A stretch of DNA of 64,000 bases from contig NZ_CABVHY010000004.1 in NCBI RefSeq assembly GCF_902497875.1, positions 124,001-188,000 of the forward strand, written 5' to 3'. Made by a program: the position numbers and the translations under genes. A model generated the notes under the pieces. It was not told the origin of the DNA. It saw only the letters and a list, made by a program, of their open reading frames with translations, and did not search any database. Source of the stretch: Pseudomonas fluorescens. Its GTDB lineage: Bacteria; Pseudomonadota; Gammaproteobacteria; Pseudomonadales; Pseudomonadaceae. Shown piece by piece: positions 50,945 through 59,602 of the stretch (positions are counted from its first letter, which is position 1; every line of letters begins with the position of its first letter).

Positions 50945-51928
50945 ATGCTCACCCAACGCCCTCTTCTGTTCGCTCTGCAAGGCAGTGAGCACTACGCGAA
51001 CCGCGTGGCACAACGGCTTGGCTGTCAACTGGCCCTCCACGAGGAACGTAACTATGAGGATGGCGAACAGAAATGCCGACCGCTGGAGCCGGTCAACGGC
51101 CGCGAGGTCGTAGTGTTTCATGCGCTGTATGGAGATGATCGGCAGAGCGCGAACGATAAACTGTGTCGCCTGCTCTTCTTCTGCGGCGCACTCAAGGATG
51201 CCGGTGCTCGCCAGGTCCAAGTGGTGACTCCCTACCTCTGCTACGGGCGCAAGGATCGCCGCACCCACCATCAGGATCCAACCATTACTCGTTACCTGGC
51301 GGCCATACTCGAAGCGTGTGGCGTGGACCGTCTGGTCGCACTGGAGGTGCACAACTCGGCGGCGTTCGACAACGCCTTTCGCATTCCCACATGGAATTTG
51401 CAGTGCGCAGAATTGTTCGCCGAGTATTTCGCCGGGCTGGTCGGGGACACCGAGGTGGTTGCGGTTTCTCCCGACACCGGTGGTGCCAAGCGCGCCGAAC
51501 ACTTTCGTCAGGCCCTGGAGCGGCGACTGGGCCGCCCGGTGGGCGGTGCGCTGATGGAGAAGCACCGGGATCAAGCCACGCTCACCGGTACACTGCTGGT
51601 CGGCGAAGTCCTGGGCAAGACGGCTATCATTGTCGACGACCTGATCAGCACCGGTAATACGCTGATGCACGCTGGCCGTGCCTGCCAGAAGGCAGGGGCC
51701 ATTCGCTTGCTCGCTGCAGCCACCCATGGTTTGTTCACCGGTGGCAGCGATCTGCTGGACAGCCCGCTGTTTGAACGGATCACCATCTGTGACAGCGTGC
51801 CGCCGTTTCGCCTGCCACCCGAACAGGTGACGCAGCGCTTGCACGTGCTCGACAGTACGGCCATGGTTGCCACGTTATTGGCTGAAAATGGAGCCTGGGT
51901 TTCAGACGACCTGCCGCTGCCCCTCTGA
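50945..51928 (+). CDS. ribose-phosphate pyrophosphokinase-like protein
   Basis: A 327-residue protein of the PRPP-synthetase fold: DGEQKCRPLEPVNGREVVVFHALYGDD near residue 40, VVTPYLCYGRKDRRTHHQDPI-type loop around 95, VSPDTGGAKRAEHF around 175, and the PRPP-binding IIVDDLISTGNTLMHAGRACQKAGA around 225. It is more divergent than housekeeping Prs. Such paralogues sit in pseudomonads near nicotinate-phosphoribosyltransferase or thymidine-phosphorylase-like genes, but none is seen here. It probably makes PRPP for a special use or under stress. Confidence 0.83.
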   Translation: MLTQRPLLFALQGSEHYANRVAQRLGCQLALHEERNYEDGEQKCRPLEPVNGREVVVFHALYGDDRQSANDKLCRLLFFCGALKDAGARQVQVVTPYLCYGRKDRRTHHQDPTITRYLAAILEACGVDRLVALEVHNSAAFDNAFRIPTWNLQCAELFAEYFAGLVGDTEVVAVSPDTGGAKRAEHFRQALERRLGRPVGGALMEKHRDQATLTGTLLVGEVLGKTAIIVDDLISTGNTLMHAGRACQKAGAIRLLAAATHGLFTGGSDLLDSPLFERITICDSVPPFRLPPEQVTQRLHVLDSTAMVATLLAENGAWVSDDLPLPL

Positions 51929-52202
51929 GCCCAGGCTCGACGTTCGCCTTGTCTGGGCGCCCATGAACAACCACATGTCGGACACCATCAGCAGTCTCCT
52001 GCGAAATTGATACAGATCAAGCCAATGAACCCGCATTGCAACACGATTGGGTAGCAGCCAATCACCCGATGCGTCATGGCTGCCGGGTACGACCGCAGCT
52101 CTTTGTGCCCATACGGGAGCAAGTCTCTCCCGCAATATCCTGACTTGAAGGAACACATGGAAAAGTATTCAACCTTCCAGTTCTGTCAGAAGGAATGCTG
52201 CC

Positions 52203-52412
52203 ATGACCATGAACAGCGCCATCAACCTGAGCAATCAGCTCTTCTTTGAAGCAGATCAACTCAGCGCTCAAGCCTATGCGCTCTTGAGCGAGCAACCTGT
52301 TACGACTCAGATCTTGCAAAGGTTTTCCGAGATGAAAAAACAGGCTGATGAAATACATCGGCAAGCCAGGCAGGAGTGGTTGCGTACCAAGGATAAGATC
52401 CCTAACCGCTAG
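52203..52412 (+). CDS. small hypothetical protein
   Basis: A 69-residue helical, charged frame (QILQRFSEMKKQADEIHRQARQEW) with aaggaa about nine bases before its ATG. I recognise no family. It lies alone between two rightward genes and could be a small stress or DNA-associated protein, or a chance frame; the protein-like composition and Shine-Dalgarno favour a real gene. Confidence 0.45.
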   Translation: MTMNSAINLSNQLFFEADQLSAQAYALLSEQPVTTQILQRFSEMKKQADEIHRQARQEWLRTKDKIPNR

Positions 52413-52693
52413 CCAAGCCTCATGCCGAGCGCCTGGAAGCGTTGCACAAGGCTCAGGGCATGCTGTACATGCGATGGCGTATGGATAGGGTGAACAGCGA
52501 AGACTTCGAAAAACTGAAGTTCAAGCTTCTCCAACCTGCAGCTCGGCCACCTGGGCGATCACTCTGTAAAGTGCCCTTATCGCTGGGATCGGGTAGATGA
52601 CTCTGCCGGACGGTTACATAGCAAGATCGTACAAGCCATCCAAGCCTGGACTGATTACCATCACTTCCCATTCAAAAAAGGAAAATTGAGGCC

Positions 52694-53347
52694 ATGACGC
52701 GAAAAATATTTTGGGACGACCCCTATCTAACAACGCTGGACACAATCGTCAGTCAAGTAAGCGGCGAGCAGGTGCAGGTCGAAGCTACAATATTTTTTGC
52801 CTTCTCTGGCGGCCAGGAAAGCGACTGCGGTTCACTTGCGCAATACCCGGTTATTAAGGCGCAGAAGCGTGGCTTGGAAATCGTTTACACCTTGCCTTCC
52901 AACCATTCACTGAGCGTTGGCGACTGCGTCACCTGGCGCATTGACTGGGAGAGACGGTATCGACTAATGCGTCTGCACTTTGCCGCAGAAATGGTTTTAC
53001 AAATGGTGTATCAGCTACGCCCAGGCATAGAGCGGATCGGTGCTCACATAGCACAAGATAAGGCACGTATAGATTTCGCGAGTGATGTCAGCCTCGCGCA
53101 TTTGTTCCCTGAGATTGAATCAGCGGCAGCTGATCTGACAACGCGCGCTGTTCCTATCCTCACCGATTTCAGCGATATCCAGACCCAGCGCAGGTATTGG
53201 GAAGTTGATGGTTTCGCCAAGATGGCCTGTGGAGGCACACATCCAAAATCAACTCGCGAGATTGGTAAAGTGAAACTCAAACGCAAAAATACGGGGCGGG
53301 GGAAGGAGCGAATTGAGATCATGCTGATGGAAGATTTACATTTTTGA
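52694..53347 (+). CDS. AlaX-like alanyl-tRNA editing protein
   Basis: A 217-residue protein related to the editing domain of alanyl-tRNA synthetase: FFAFSGGQESDCG near residue 33, VDWERRYRLMRLHFAAEMVL around residue 85, and the zinc motif CGGTHPKSTREIG near 180. It would hydrolyse mischarged Ser-tRNA(Ala) or a related substrate. The first zinc motif is HFAAE rather than the usual HxxxH, so one ligand is Glu or the metal site is altered. It stands alone, with converging phaC to its right. Confidence 0.75.
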   Translation: MTRKIFWDDPYLTTLDTIVSQVSGEQVQVEATIFFAFSGGQESDCGSLAQYPVIKAQKRGLEIVYTLPSNHSLSVGDCVTWRIDWERRYRLMRLHFAAEMVLQMVYQLRPGIERIGAHIAQDKARIDFASDVSLAHLFPEIESAAADLTTRAVPILTDFSDIQTQRRYWEVDGFAKMACGGTHPKSTREIGKVKLKRKNTGRGKERIEIMLMEDLHF

Positions 53348-53719
53348 AACTATGCCGGATGAGCGCCCCTGTTAACTTAAAGTAACCAGGCGATGCGCCC
53401 AACTCCGCTGACAGAAAAGGTTGATTTTGGTAAGCCGTGATAACGCCCAGACATGCGGACGAAAAACGCGTGGCTGCCAATGCCCGCTCAGGGTCGATTA
53501 CCGCCCGAGCGACAGACAGCAATCGGTACAGACAGAGTAGAATCGCAGACGCGCTTTGAACGCTCTTGCTTCTATCTGGATGCATTCGATTAGTCAGCGG
53601 TCAGGGCACATTCGAGGATGCAGCCGCGGGTTTTTATCCCGCTTTCTTCTGGCCAGCGGAAGGCGACGGCAACTGGCCGGAAAATTCTCGACCAGGCCTT
53701 TCAATGTTCAAGTCAGGCT
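53348..53719. other. intergenic between converging genes
   Basis: An 88-codon minus-strand frame near 53319-53585 overlaps the AlaX gene's end and has no clear Shine-Dalgarno or family. No strong terminator hairpin was recognised, although the two genes converge here. Confidence 0.5.
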
Positions 53720-55405
53720 TTAACTCACATGCACGTAGGTGCCGGGTGCAGCCTCCATTGGCGGGTGGTTCTGGTTGCCCAGCGCCAGCCGAGTTTCGGT
53801 TTGCTCACCAGAGCGCGCCTGAATCCAGTCCAGCCATTCTGGCCACCAACTGCCATCGTGCTTCTGCGCGTCGAAATACCAGGCACGCGGGTCGGACGGC
53901 AGCGTTTCACTCTCCAGATAGCTGGCCTTGGGATTACCGGGCGGGTTGAGGATGCTCTGGATATGCCCGCTGTTGGAAAGCACGAACCGCCGCTCGCCAC
54001 CGAGCAGTCGGGTGGAGCGATAGACCGCGTCCCAGGGCGTAATGTGGTCATTGATCCCGGCAATGCTGAAGCTGTCGACCGTGACTTTCTGCAGGTTGAC
54101 CGGCAGGCCGCAGACCTCCAGGCCACCAGGGTGCGTGAGTGGGTTGTGTTGGAAGAAGTCCAGCAGATCTCCATGCAGGGCGGCCGGCAGGCGGGTGTTG
54201 TCGTTGTTCCAGTAGAGGATGTCGAAGGCCGGGGGTTGCTTGCCGAGCAGGTAGTTATTGATCCAGTAGTTCCAGACCAGGTCATTGGGGCGCATCCAGG
54301 CGAAGATCTTGGCCATGTCGCGCCCATCCAGTACGCCTTGCTGATAGGAGCGGCGCTTGGCGGCTTCCAGGGTTTGCTCATTGACAAACAACATGGCTGA
54401 GCTGTCGATCTGGCTGTCCAGCAGGCTGACCAGGTAGGTCGCGCTGGCGACTTTACCCAGTTGTCGTTTGGCTTGCAGGTAGCCTTGTAGCGCGGCGATG
54501 CTCAGGCCGCCGGCGCAGGCGCCCATCAGGTGGGCGTCTTTGCTGCCGCTGACGGCACGGGTCACATCGAGGGCTTTTGCGATGGCCTGGACATAATGCG
54601 AAAGACCCCAGTCGCGATGGCTGGCGTTCGGGTTGCGCCAGCTGACGATGAACACCTGTAAGCCGTTCTTCAGGGCGTACTGAACGAAGCTCTTCTGCGC
54701 GCTGAGGTCGAAGATGTAGTACTTGTTGATCTGCGGCGGCACGATCAGCAGCGGGCGGGCATACTGTTTTTCGCTCATTGGCTGGTACTGGATCAGCTCC
54801 AGCAGCTCGTTGCGAAATACCACGGCGCCAGGGGTGGTGGCGATATTGCGGCCGACCTCGAAAGCGCGTTTGCTGACCTGGCTGGGCAGGCCGCCATTGT
54901 GCCGCAGGTCGTCGAGCAGATGACCAAGCCCCTTGAGCAGGCTGGCGCCGCCGGTGTTGAACAGTTCCTTGACCGCCAGCGGGTTGAGCGGGCTGTTGGA
55001 CGGCGACAGCGCATCGCCGAGCTGGGCCAAAATGAAGCGCGCGCGGGCTTGATCGTCGGCCGCCAAATGGCTCTCGTCGATCCAGGCACTCAGTTGCTTC
55101 TGGCAGGCCAGCCAGGCCTGCAACCTGCGGCGGTAGAAGGGGTTGAGACGCCAGGACGGGTCCTGGAAGCGCGCATCCTCAGCGAGGGGTTGGTGCGATG
55201 TATTGCCGAGCAGCACGCGGCCTAGTTGACTGCCGAGGGCTAGCGCATGGCGGGCGCTGTTGATCGGCTGTTTCACACCCTGCAGCGCCAGGGTACGCAG
55301 CGTGGGAAACAGATTGCGGCCACGCAGGCTGAGTGTTGCGCCTGGTTTTGTCTTCACAAAGGACGCAGGTACGGGCAAGACGCCCGCCTCTGGTTTCTTT
55401 CGCAT
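53720..55405 (-). CDS. phaC: class II poly(3-hydroxyalkanoate) synthase
   Basis: A 561-residue PHA synthase with the lipase-like box GACAGG. The catalytic Cys297, Asp453 (INDHITPWD) and His481 (SGHIQS) are each one residue from the class II triad C296/D452/H480, so all are present. The N-terminal LNPFYRRRLQAWLACQ and QYALKNGLQVFIVSWRNP are typical. It polymerises (R)-3-hydroxyacyl-CoA of 6-14 carbons on granules. Unlike the usual phaC1-phaZ-phaC2-phaD locus, it stands next to phaG and has no depolymerase or phasin genes, so it is an extra synthase. Confidence 0.93.
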   Translation of the reverse strand: MRKKPEAGVLPVPASFVKTKPGATLSLRGRNLFPTLRTLALQGVKQPINSARHALALGSQLGRVLLGNTSHQPLAEDARFQDPSWRLNPFYRRRLQAWLACQKQLSAWIDESHLAADDQARARFILAQLGDALSPSNSPLNPLAVKELFNTGGASLLKGLGHLLDDLRHNGGLPSQVSKRAFEVGRNIATTPGAVVFRNELLELIQYQPMSEKQYARPLLIVPPQINKYYIFDLSAQKSFVQYALKNGLQVFIVSWRNPNASHRDWGLSHYVQAIAKALDVTRAVSGSKDAHLMGACAGGLSIAALQGYLQAKRQLGKVASATYLVSLLDSQIDSSAMLFVNEQTLEAAKRRSYQQGVLDGRDMAKIFAWMRPNDLVWNYWINNYLLGKQPPAFDILYWNNDNTRLPAALHGDLLDFFQHNPLTHPGGLEVCGLPVNLQKVTVDSFSIAGINDHITPWDAVYRSTRLLGGERRFVLSNSGHIQSILNPPGNPKASYLESETLPSDPRAWYFDAQKHDGSWWPEWLDWIQARSGEQTETRLALGNQNHPPMEAAPGTYVHVS

Positions 55406-55486
55406 GGACCAAACTCCATCGTCGTATTGTCATAAAGCCAAACAGAAAAGACCTGTACCAACGAATCAATCCAGAGCCAAGCGTCT

Positions 55487-56404
55487 CTAGCGGTGCATGT
55501 GACTAAAGATACGGTCACTGGTTGCGTAATGGTGCCGGCTGCCCAGCGGCGGCGTGCATCTCGGCGTGACCGGACTGGAGGCCGGCTGCAGAAAGCCGAG
55601 TAAGGCCTGCCGGGTTTCCTGCCAGGCCGCCTTGTGCTCCATATCAAGGAAGTGCCCGGTGTTCTTGATGGTGCTGAACTGGCACTGACGGACATGGCCG
55701 GCGAAAAGACGGGCGTCTTGCGCCGAGGTGTACTCGTCCCATTCGCCGTTGACGAACAGTAGCGGGATCTCGATGGCATCGGCGCAGTCGACGTAGCACC
55801 CGGTGTCCTGGGTCAGCACCTCGTTGATGTGGAAATGCATCTGCCTGTATTCGTGCTCGGCCAGGCTGCTGATGTGGCGATGGTTGAAGCGCTTGAACAG
55901 CGACGGCAGGTGTTTGCCAATGGTGTTATTGACCAGGCGCCCCACGTTGAAGCGGTCGCAGGCGTGGAGCAGACTCAGGCCGCTCTCCAGGTAGTCGCGC
56001 ATCGGATTATTGATCCGCGCGGCGAATGAACTGATCACCGCCTTCTCGATGCGTCGCGGCCGCTGAGCAAGGGCCAGCAAGGTAGCCGCCCCGCCCCATG
56101 AAAATGACAGTACATGGTCGACACGAAAGTGTTCGATCAACTCCAGCAGTATCTGCGCTTCGTCCTCCTTGCGGATCGGCTGGTCGTAACGGTTGTGCGG
56201 TCGCGACTGGCCGGCGTAGGGCTGGTCGTAGAGCACCACATTGAACCGCGGCTGCAGGTAACGCACCGTTTGGGCGAAGGATGCGGTGGTTGCCAGTGAG
56301 CCATTGACCAGAATGATGGTCTTGTCAGCGGCGTTGTTTGGATAGCGTTCGGTGTAAACCCTGTACTTGTTGAAAATCTCGACGATAGCAGTCTCTGGCT
56401 TCAT
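55487..56404 (-). CDS. phaG: (R)-3-hydroxydecanoyl-ACP:CoA transacylase/hydrolase PhaG
   Basis: A 305-residue alpha/beta hydrolase that follows P. putida PhaG closely from memory: YRVYTERY, IILVNGSLATTASFAQTVR, VVLYDQPYAGQSRPHNR, the elbow LSFSWGGAATLL, IGKHLPSLFKRFNHRHISSL and the late GHFLDMEHKAA. PhaG links fatty acid synthesis to medium-chain PHA by releasing 3-hydroxyacids from ACP; RhlA is its closest relative. ATG 56404 gives MKPETAIVEI. The last 25 residues differ from the known protein. It lies 81 bases before phaC in the same direction, giving a compact route from sugars to polymer. Confidence 0.87.
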   Translation of the reverse strand: MKPETAIVEIFNKYRVYTERYPNNAADKTIILVNGSLATTASFAQTVRYLQPRFNVVLYDQPYAGQSRPHNRYDQPIRKEDEAQILLELIEHFRVDHVLSFSWGGAATLLALAQRPRRIEKAVISSFAARINNPMRDYLESGLSLLHACDRFNVGRLVNNTIGKHLPSLFKRFNHRHISSLAEHEYRQMHFHINEVLTQDTGCYVDCADAIEIPLLFVNGEWDEYTSAQDARLFAGHVRQCQFSTIKNTGHFLDMEHKAAWQETRQALLGFLQPASSPVTPRCTPPLGSRHHYATSDRIFSHMHR

Positions 56405-56807
56405 GTCGTTATCCTTCCGGCACAAGTCTGGTTCGCAGAACAGCGTGAGCGGCTGTTCGCAGAACCATTTCGTAAATTGCAGAACGCCCGGCCCCCAATT
56501 TGAGCACAGACAAATAAATCAATAAGTTGTTTTATTTCAAATAGTTACAAATAGCGATCTGGTGATTTTCGTGCGCCAAAGCAGAGAATTCCCCATTGAA
56601 CACGGCAGCACAGCAGCGCGAGGACTCTCAGATGTTCGCCGTGACTGCTAAGTCACTAATCGACCTGAGGCTCAGATTTAAGCAGGCGGGCTCTCACATG
56701 CAAGAAAAAAATGAGCTATTCCGACGAACCGTGAGCTATCCCATCCGCCGCGACCCTATCACTGGCCGTATGCGGTCAATCGGATGCTGATGGCTGTTCA
56801 TGAACGA
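56405..56807. other. upstream region of phaG
   Basis: An AT-rich stretch near 56500-56560 (repeats of caaatag/ttatttc type) probably includes the phaG promoter. A 64-codon rightward frame at 56596 has no Shine-Dalgarno and no recognised family, so I leave it uncalled. Confidence 0.45.
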
Positions 56808-56808
56808 C

Positions 56809-56842
56809 AAAAAAGCAAATGCCCTTCCTCGGAGCAGGCATT
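56809..56842 (-). terminator. probable terminator for the leftward MFS gene
   Basis: aatgcc (56818) pairs with ggcatt (56837) around a 13-base loop. On the minus strand the stem is followed by a T-run (tgcttttttgt). It lies beyond the end of the leftward unit that ends at 57238, though 400 bases from its stop. Confidence 0.4.
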
Positions 56843-56877
56843 GAAATCATGTGGCGTCACCGTTTTGGAGAACGTCG

Positions 56878-56988
56878 ATGAGCAAGCACCCAATCCCCTT
56901 TGTCATGGCTGCCATTGTCATGGCGGTCAGCGGATCGTCCTGCCATGACTATGGGAAAAGTGACAGCATTGGAAGCTGGCGACAATAG
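56878..56988 (+). CDS. possible 36-residue exported peptide
   Basis: ATG 56878 has ggag seven bases upstream and encodes MSKHPIPFVMAAIVMAVSGSS, then C and a polar tail of 14 residues. The hydrophobic N-terminus ending before a Cys resembles a lipoprotein signal, though the lipobox (SGSSC) is poor. It may be the remnant of a longer lipoprotein gene. A decayed minus-strand fragment (57031-57222) lies just to the right. Confidence 0.25.
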   Translation: MSKHPIPFVMAAIVMAVSGSSCHDYGKSDSIGSWRQ

Positions 56989-57237
56989 CCGCACGGGTTA
57001 CCCGCTTGTGCCTCGGCAGTAACTTGAACCTCAGATGCGGCCGCGGCCGAGCATCCATTCCGGCAACACACGCGTATCTGGCTGACGCCACACATTGTTG
57101 CAATGACCCAGCCCGAAACCGCCTTCGAGGTCTTGCTGGCCAATATCCGGCGGCATCAGCGTGGTGAACCGATGATTGGCACTATCAAACGCAGCGATGG
57201 CTACTGAGGTCGGTGTGTACACCTTGTTTAGTCCGGC

Positions 57238-58542
57238 CTACGGTGCCGGATCGCTTCGCTCCAATTCACGCCGCCTGCGCCCAAGCCAGCCGCCCGACGC
57301 GGCCCACAGCAAGGCGATGGCCGCGCCGATGAACATCGCCAGTTGCGGATGCTCGGCCAGTACATCCAGCCCGCGCTTGACCCAGCCGGCGACGGCATCG
57401 CCGCCGCGATAGACCACGGTGTCGATGAAGTTCTTGGCTTTGTATTTTTGCTCTGGCATCAGCACGGTGTAGAGCATCTCTCTGCCTGGGCGTACCAGCG
57501 CGTACTCACCGGCCCGGCGGATGACCATGACCACCACGAACACCGCAAACACCGGCGCCAGTGCCAGCCATAGGAAACCAGCGGCGATGACCAGCGGCAC
57601 GACTACCAGCAACACTCCTACACCGAGCTTCTGCGCGATGCGTCCGGTGAGGAAGATTTGCGTCAGGATCGCCAGGGTTTGTACCACCGCATCGATCAGG
57701 CCGAACACCTGGGTCTGACGGGTGCGATCAGTGAAGGTCTGCGCCACCAGCCGCGCCTGCTCGAAATACAGGAAGGTGCTGACACTGGCCAGCAGTACCA
57801 CGAACACAGCGATGCCCAGCAGGTAAGGTGAGCGCAGCACCGCGGTGGCACCGGCGAACGGATTGCCGCCCAGTGGCCTGGACCGAGGGTGTTCGACTTC
57901 CGCCGGCAGTGGATGGCGATCACGCCAGCGCTGCAGGTACAACGCCGCGCCGATGCTGCCAAGCAGAAACAGTACCGCCAGCAGCACCAGGCCTGAGTGG
58001 CCAATGATCCCGACCAGCACTGCGCCCAGAATCGGCCCGATCAGCCCGCCCAGGCTGGCGCCACCGGCCATCAGGCCGAACAGGCGTTTGGCTTGCTCGT
58101 TGGAGAACAGGTCAGCCAGTACGCTCCAGGCCAAGGAAATGGCCAGCAGGTTGAACACTGACAGCCAGATATAAAACGCCCGCGCGGCCCAGAGATTGTC
58201 CGGCTGCACGGCAAAGATCGCCGCGAACAGCAACAGGTTGCTTGCCAGAAAACCATAGGTCCAGGGCAGGATGCGCCGACGCTCGACCCTTGAGGCCAGC
58301 CATCCGAACAACGGCAGCGCCACCAGGGTGACAATGAACGTGCCGGTGAACAGCCACTGCAGGTTCTCCACGCCACCGGCCACCCCCATGGTCTCGCGCA
58401 CAGGACGCAGCATGAAGTAACCGGCGAACAGCAGGAAGAACAAGGCCAGCCCGCCGCACACCGCGACACCCTCCTCCTCGCGGACGTTGGTGCCCCTGCC
58501 CAGCAGGCCGCTCAGGCGGTTGCGCATTGCCGGCTCAGCCAT
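57238..58542 (-). CDS. MFS protein of the ATP/ADP-carrier-like group
   Basis: A 434-residue membrane protein with about 12 hydrophobic segments. Notable blocks are LFFLLFAGYFMLRPVRETMGVAGG near the N-terminus, WSVLADLFSNEQAKRLFGLMAGGASLGGLIGP around residue 140, and REMLYTVLMPEQKYKAKNFIDTVVYRGGDAVAGW near 355. The last two are shared with nucleotide-transporter (NTT/TLC)-like MFS proteins of free-living bacteria, whose substrates are unknown. It starts 13 bases after the aldo/keto reductase gene, so they form an operon. Confidence 0.85.
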   Translation of the reverse strand: MAEPAMRNRLSGLLGRGTNVREEEGVAVCGGLALFFLLFAGYFMLRPVRETMGVAGGVENLQWLFTGTFIVTLVALPLFGWLASRVERRRILPWTYGFLASNLLLFAAIFAVQPDNLWAARAFYIWLSVFNLLAISLAWSVLADLFSNEQAKRLFGLMAGGASLGGLIGPILGAVLVGIIGHSGLVLLAVLFLLGSIGAALYLQRWRDRHPLPAEVEHPRSRPLGGNPFAGATAVLRSPYLLGIAVFVVLLASVSTFLYFEQARLVAQTFTDRTRQTQVFGLIDAVVQTLAILTQIFLTGRIAQKLGVGVLLVVVPLVIAAGFLWLALAPVFAVFVVVMVIRRAGEYALVRPGREMLYTVLMPEQKYKAKNFIDTVVYRGGDAVAGWVKRGLDVLAEHPQLAMFIGAAIALLWAASGGWLGRRRRELERSDPAP

Positions 58543-58555
58543 GAGTCCCCGGCGC

Positions 58556-59494
58556 TCAGGCGAATTGCTGGATCAGGCTTTGCTGTTGCCCGGCGCTGAG
58601 CAACGGGCCGGTTCCAGCCTTGAGCTGATCGAGCTGACGTTCGGGCCGGCTGGTGGCGGGGATCACCGTGGTCACGGCCGGATGGCTGATGGCAAACTTG
58701 AGGAACAGCTGCGCCCAACTGCCGATCCCCATCTCCGCTGCCCAGCCCGGCAATGCCAGGTCCTTGACCCTGGCGAACAATCGGCCGTCGTCGAAAGCCC
58801 GGTTGATCAGCACCGCCACGCCCTTGTCCCGGGCCAGCGGCAACACGGTTTTGGCGGCATTGGGCGAGTTGACCGAATAGTGGATCTGGATGAAGTCGAG
58901 CTTTTCAGTGCGTAGTATCCGCTCCAACTCTGCCAGGCCGCTGTCGGTGTAGTGAGTCACGCCGATGTAGCGGGTCTTGCCCTGGGCCTTGAGTTCGCGG
59001 GCATAGGTCAATTGCTCTTGCCAGTCGCGCAGGTTGTGGATCTGCAGCAGATCGACTTTCTCGGTCCGCAATTTTTGCAACGAACCTGCCCACTGCTCTT
59101 CGGCGGCGGCGCGGCTGTTGGCGGCGATCTTGGTCGCCAGGAAGGTCTTCTGGCGCCAGCCCCCCTCCTCCAGCAATTGACCGAGCACCGCGTCGGCGCC
59201 ACCGTAGTTGGGCGAGGTATCGATGACCCGGGCGCCGTGCTGGAAGAACACCTGCAGCACCTGTTTGAGCTGCTGGTACTGCACCGACCCCGCCTCGACC
59301 TCGAAACTTCCAGAGGTGCCCGCGCCGATCACCGGCAGCGCTTCACCGGTGGAGGGAATCTTGCGAGTCAGCAAAGGCGTTGAAGCCGGTGACTGCCCGT
59401 TCGAGGTGCTTTGTGCGAAGGCGCCGGTATGAACGGCGAGTAAACCGAGGCCCGCGGTGGCGGTGGTTGCCAGGAAGTGGCGACGTGTATACAT
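58556..59494 (-). CDS. exported aldo/keto reductase (Tat signal)
   Basis: A 312-residue protein with a twin-arginine leader (YTRRHFLATTATAGLGLLA, cleavage near FAQ) followed by an aldo/keto reductase barrel: DTSPNYGGADAVLGQLL near residue 95, FLATKIAANSR, VDLLQIHNLRDW around 145, and YIGVTHYTDSG. NADPH-linked reductases exported by Tat are unusual, and the periplasmic electron donor is unknown. It is transcribed with the nucleotide-carrier-like MFS gene. Confidence 0.86.
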   Translation of the reverse strand: MYTRRHFLATTATAGLGLLAVHTGAFAQSTSNGQSPASTPLLTRKIPSTGEALPVIGAGTSGSFEVEAGSVQYQQLKQVLQVFFQHGARVIDTSPNYGGADAVLGQLLEEGGWRQKTFLATKIAANSRAAAEEQWAGSLQKLRTEKVDLLQIHNLRDWQEQLTYARELKAQGKTRYIGVTHYTDSGLAELERILRTEKLDFIQIHYSVNSPNAAKTVLPLARDKGVAVLINRAFDDGRLFARVKDLALPGWAAEMGIGSWAQLFLKFAISHPAVTTVIPATSRPERQLDQLKAGTGPLLSAGQQQSLIQQFA

Positions 59495-59602
59495 GCTTGA
59501 TCTCCTTCCAGCAGGTCGAGTCCGTCAAGCTTAGGTGCGCAGCACAAGTGCTGTTTAATGAATGTCCGGAAGGTCCGGGCTGCCTTCGAACGCTCCTGGC
59601 GA

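Noticed and set aside
50876..51844. A 322-codon leftward frame
   Set aside because: Antisense shadow of the PRPP-synthetase-like gene; no family resemblance.
56596..56790. A 64-codon rightward frame upstream of phaG
   Set aside because: No Shine-Dalgarno, no recognised family; likely chance.
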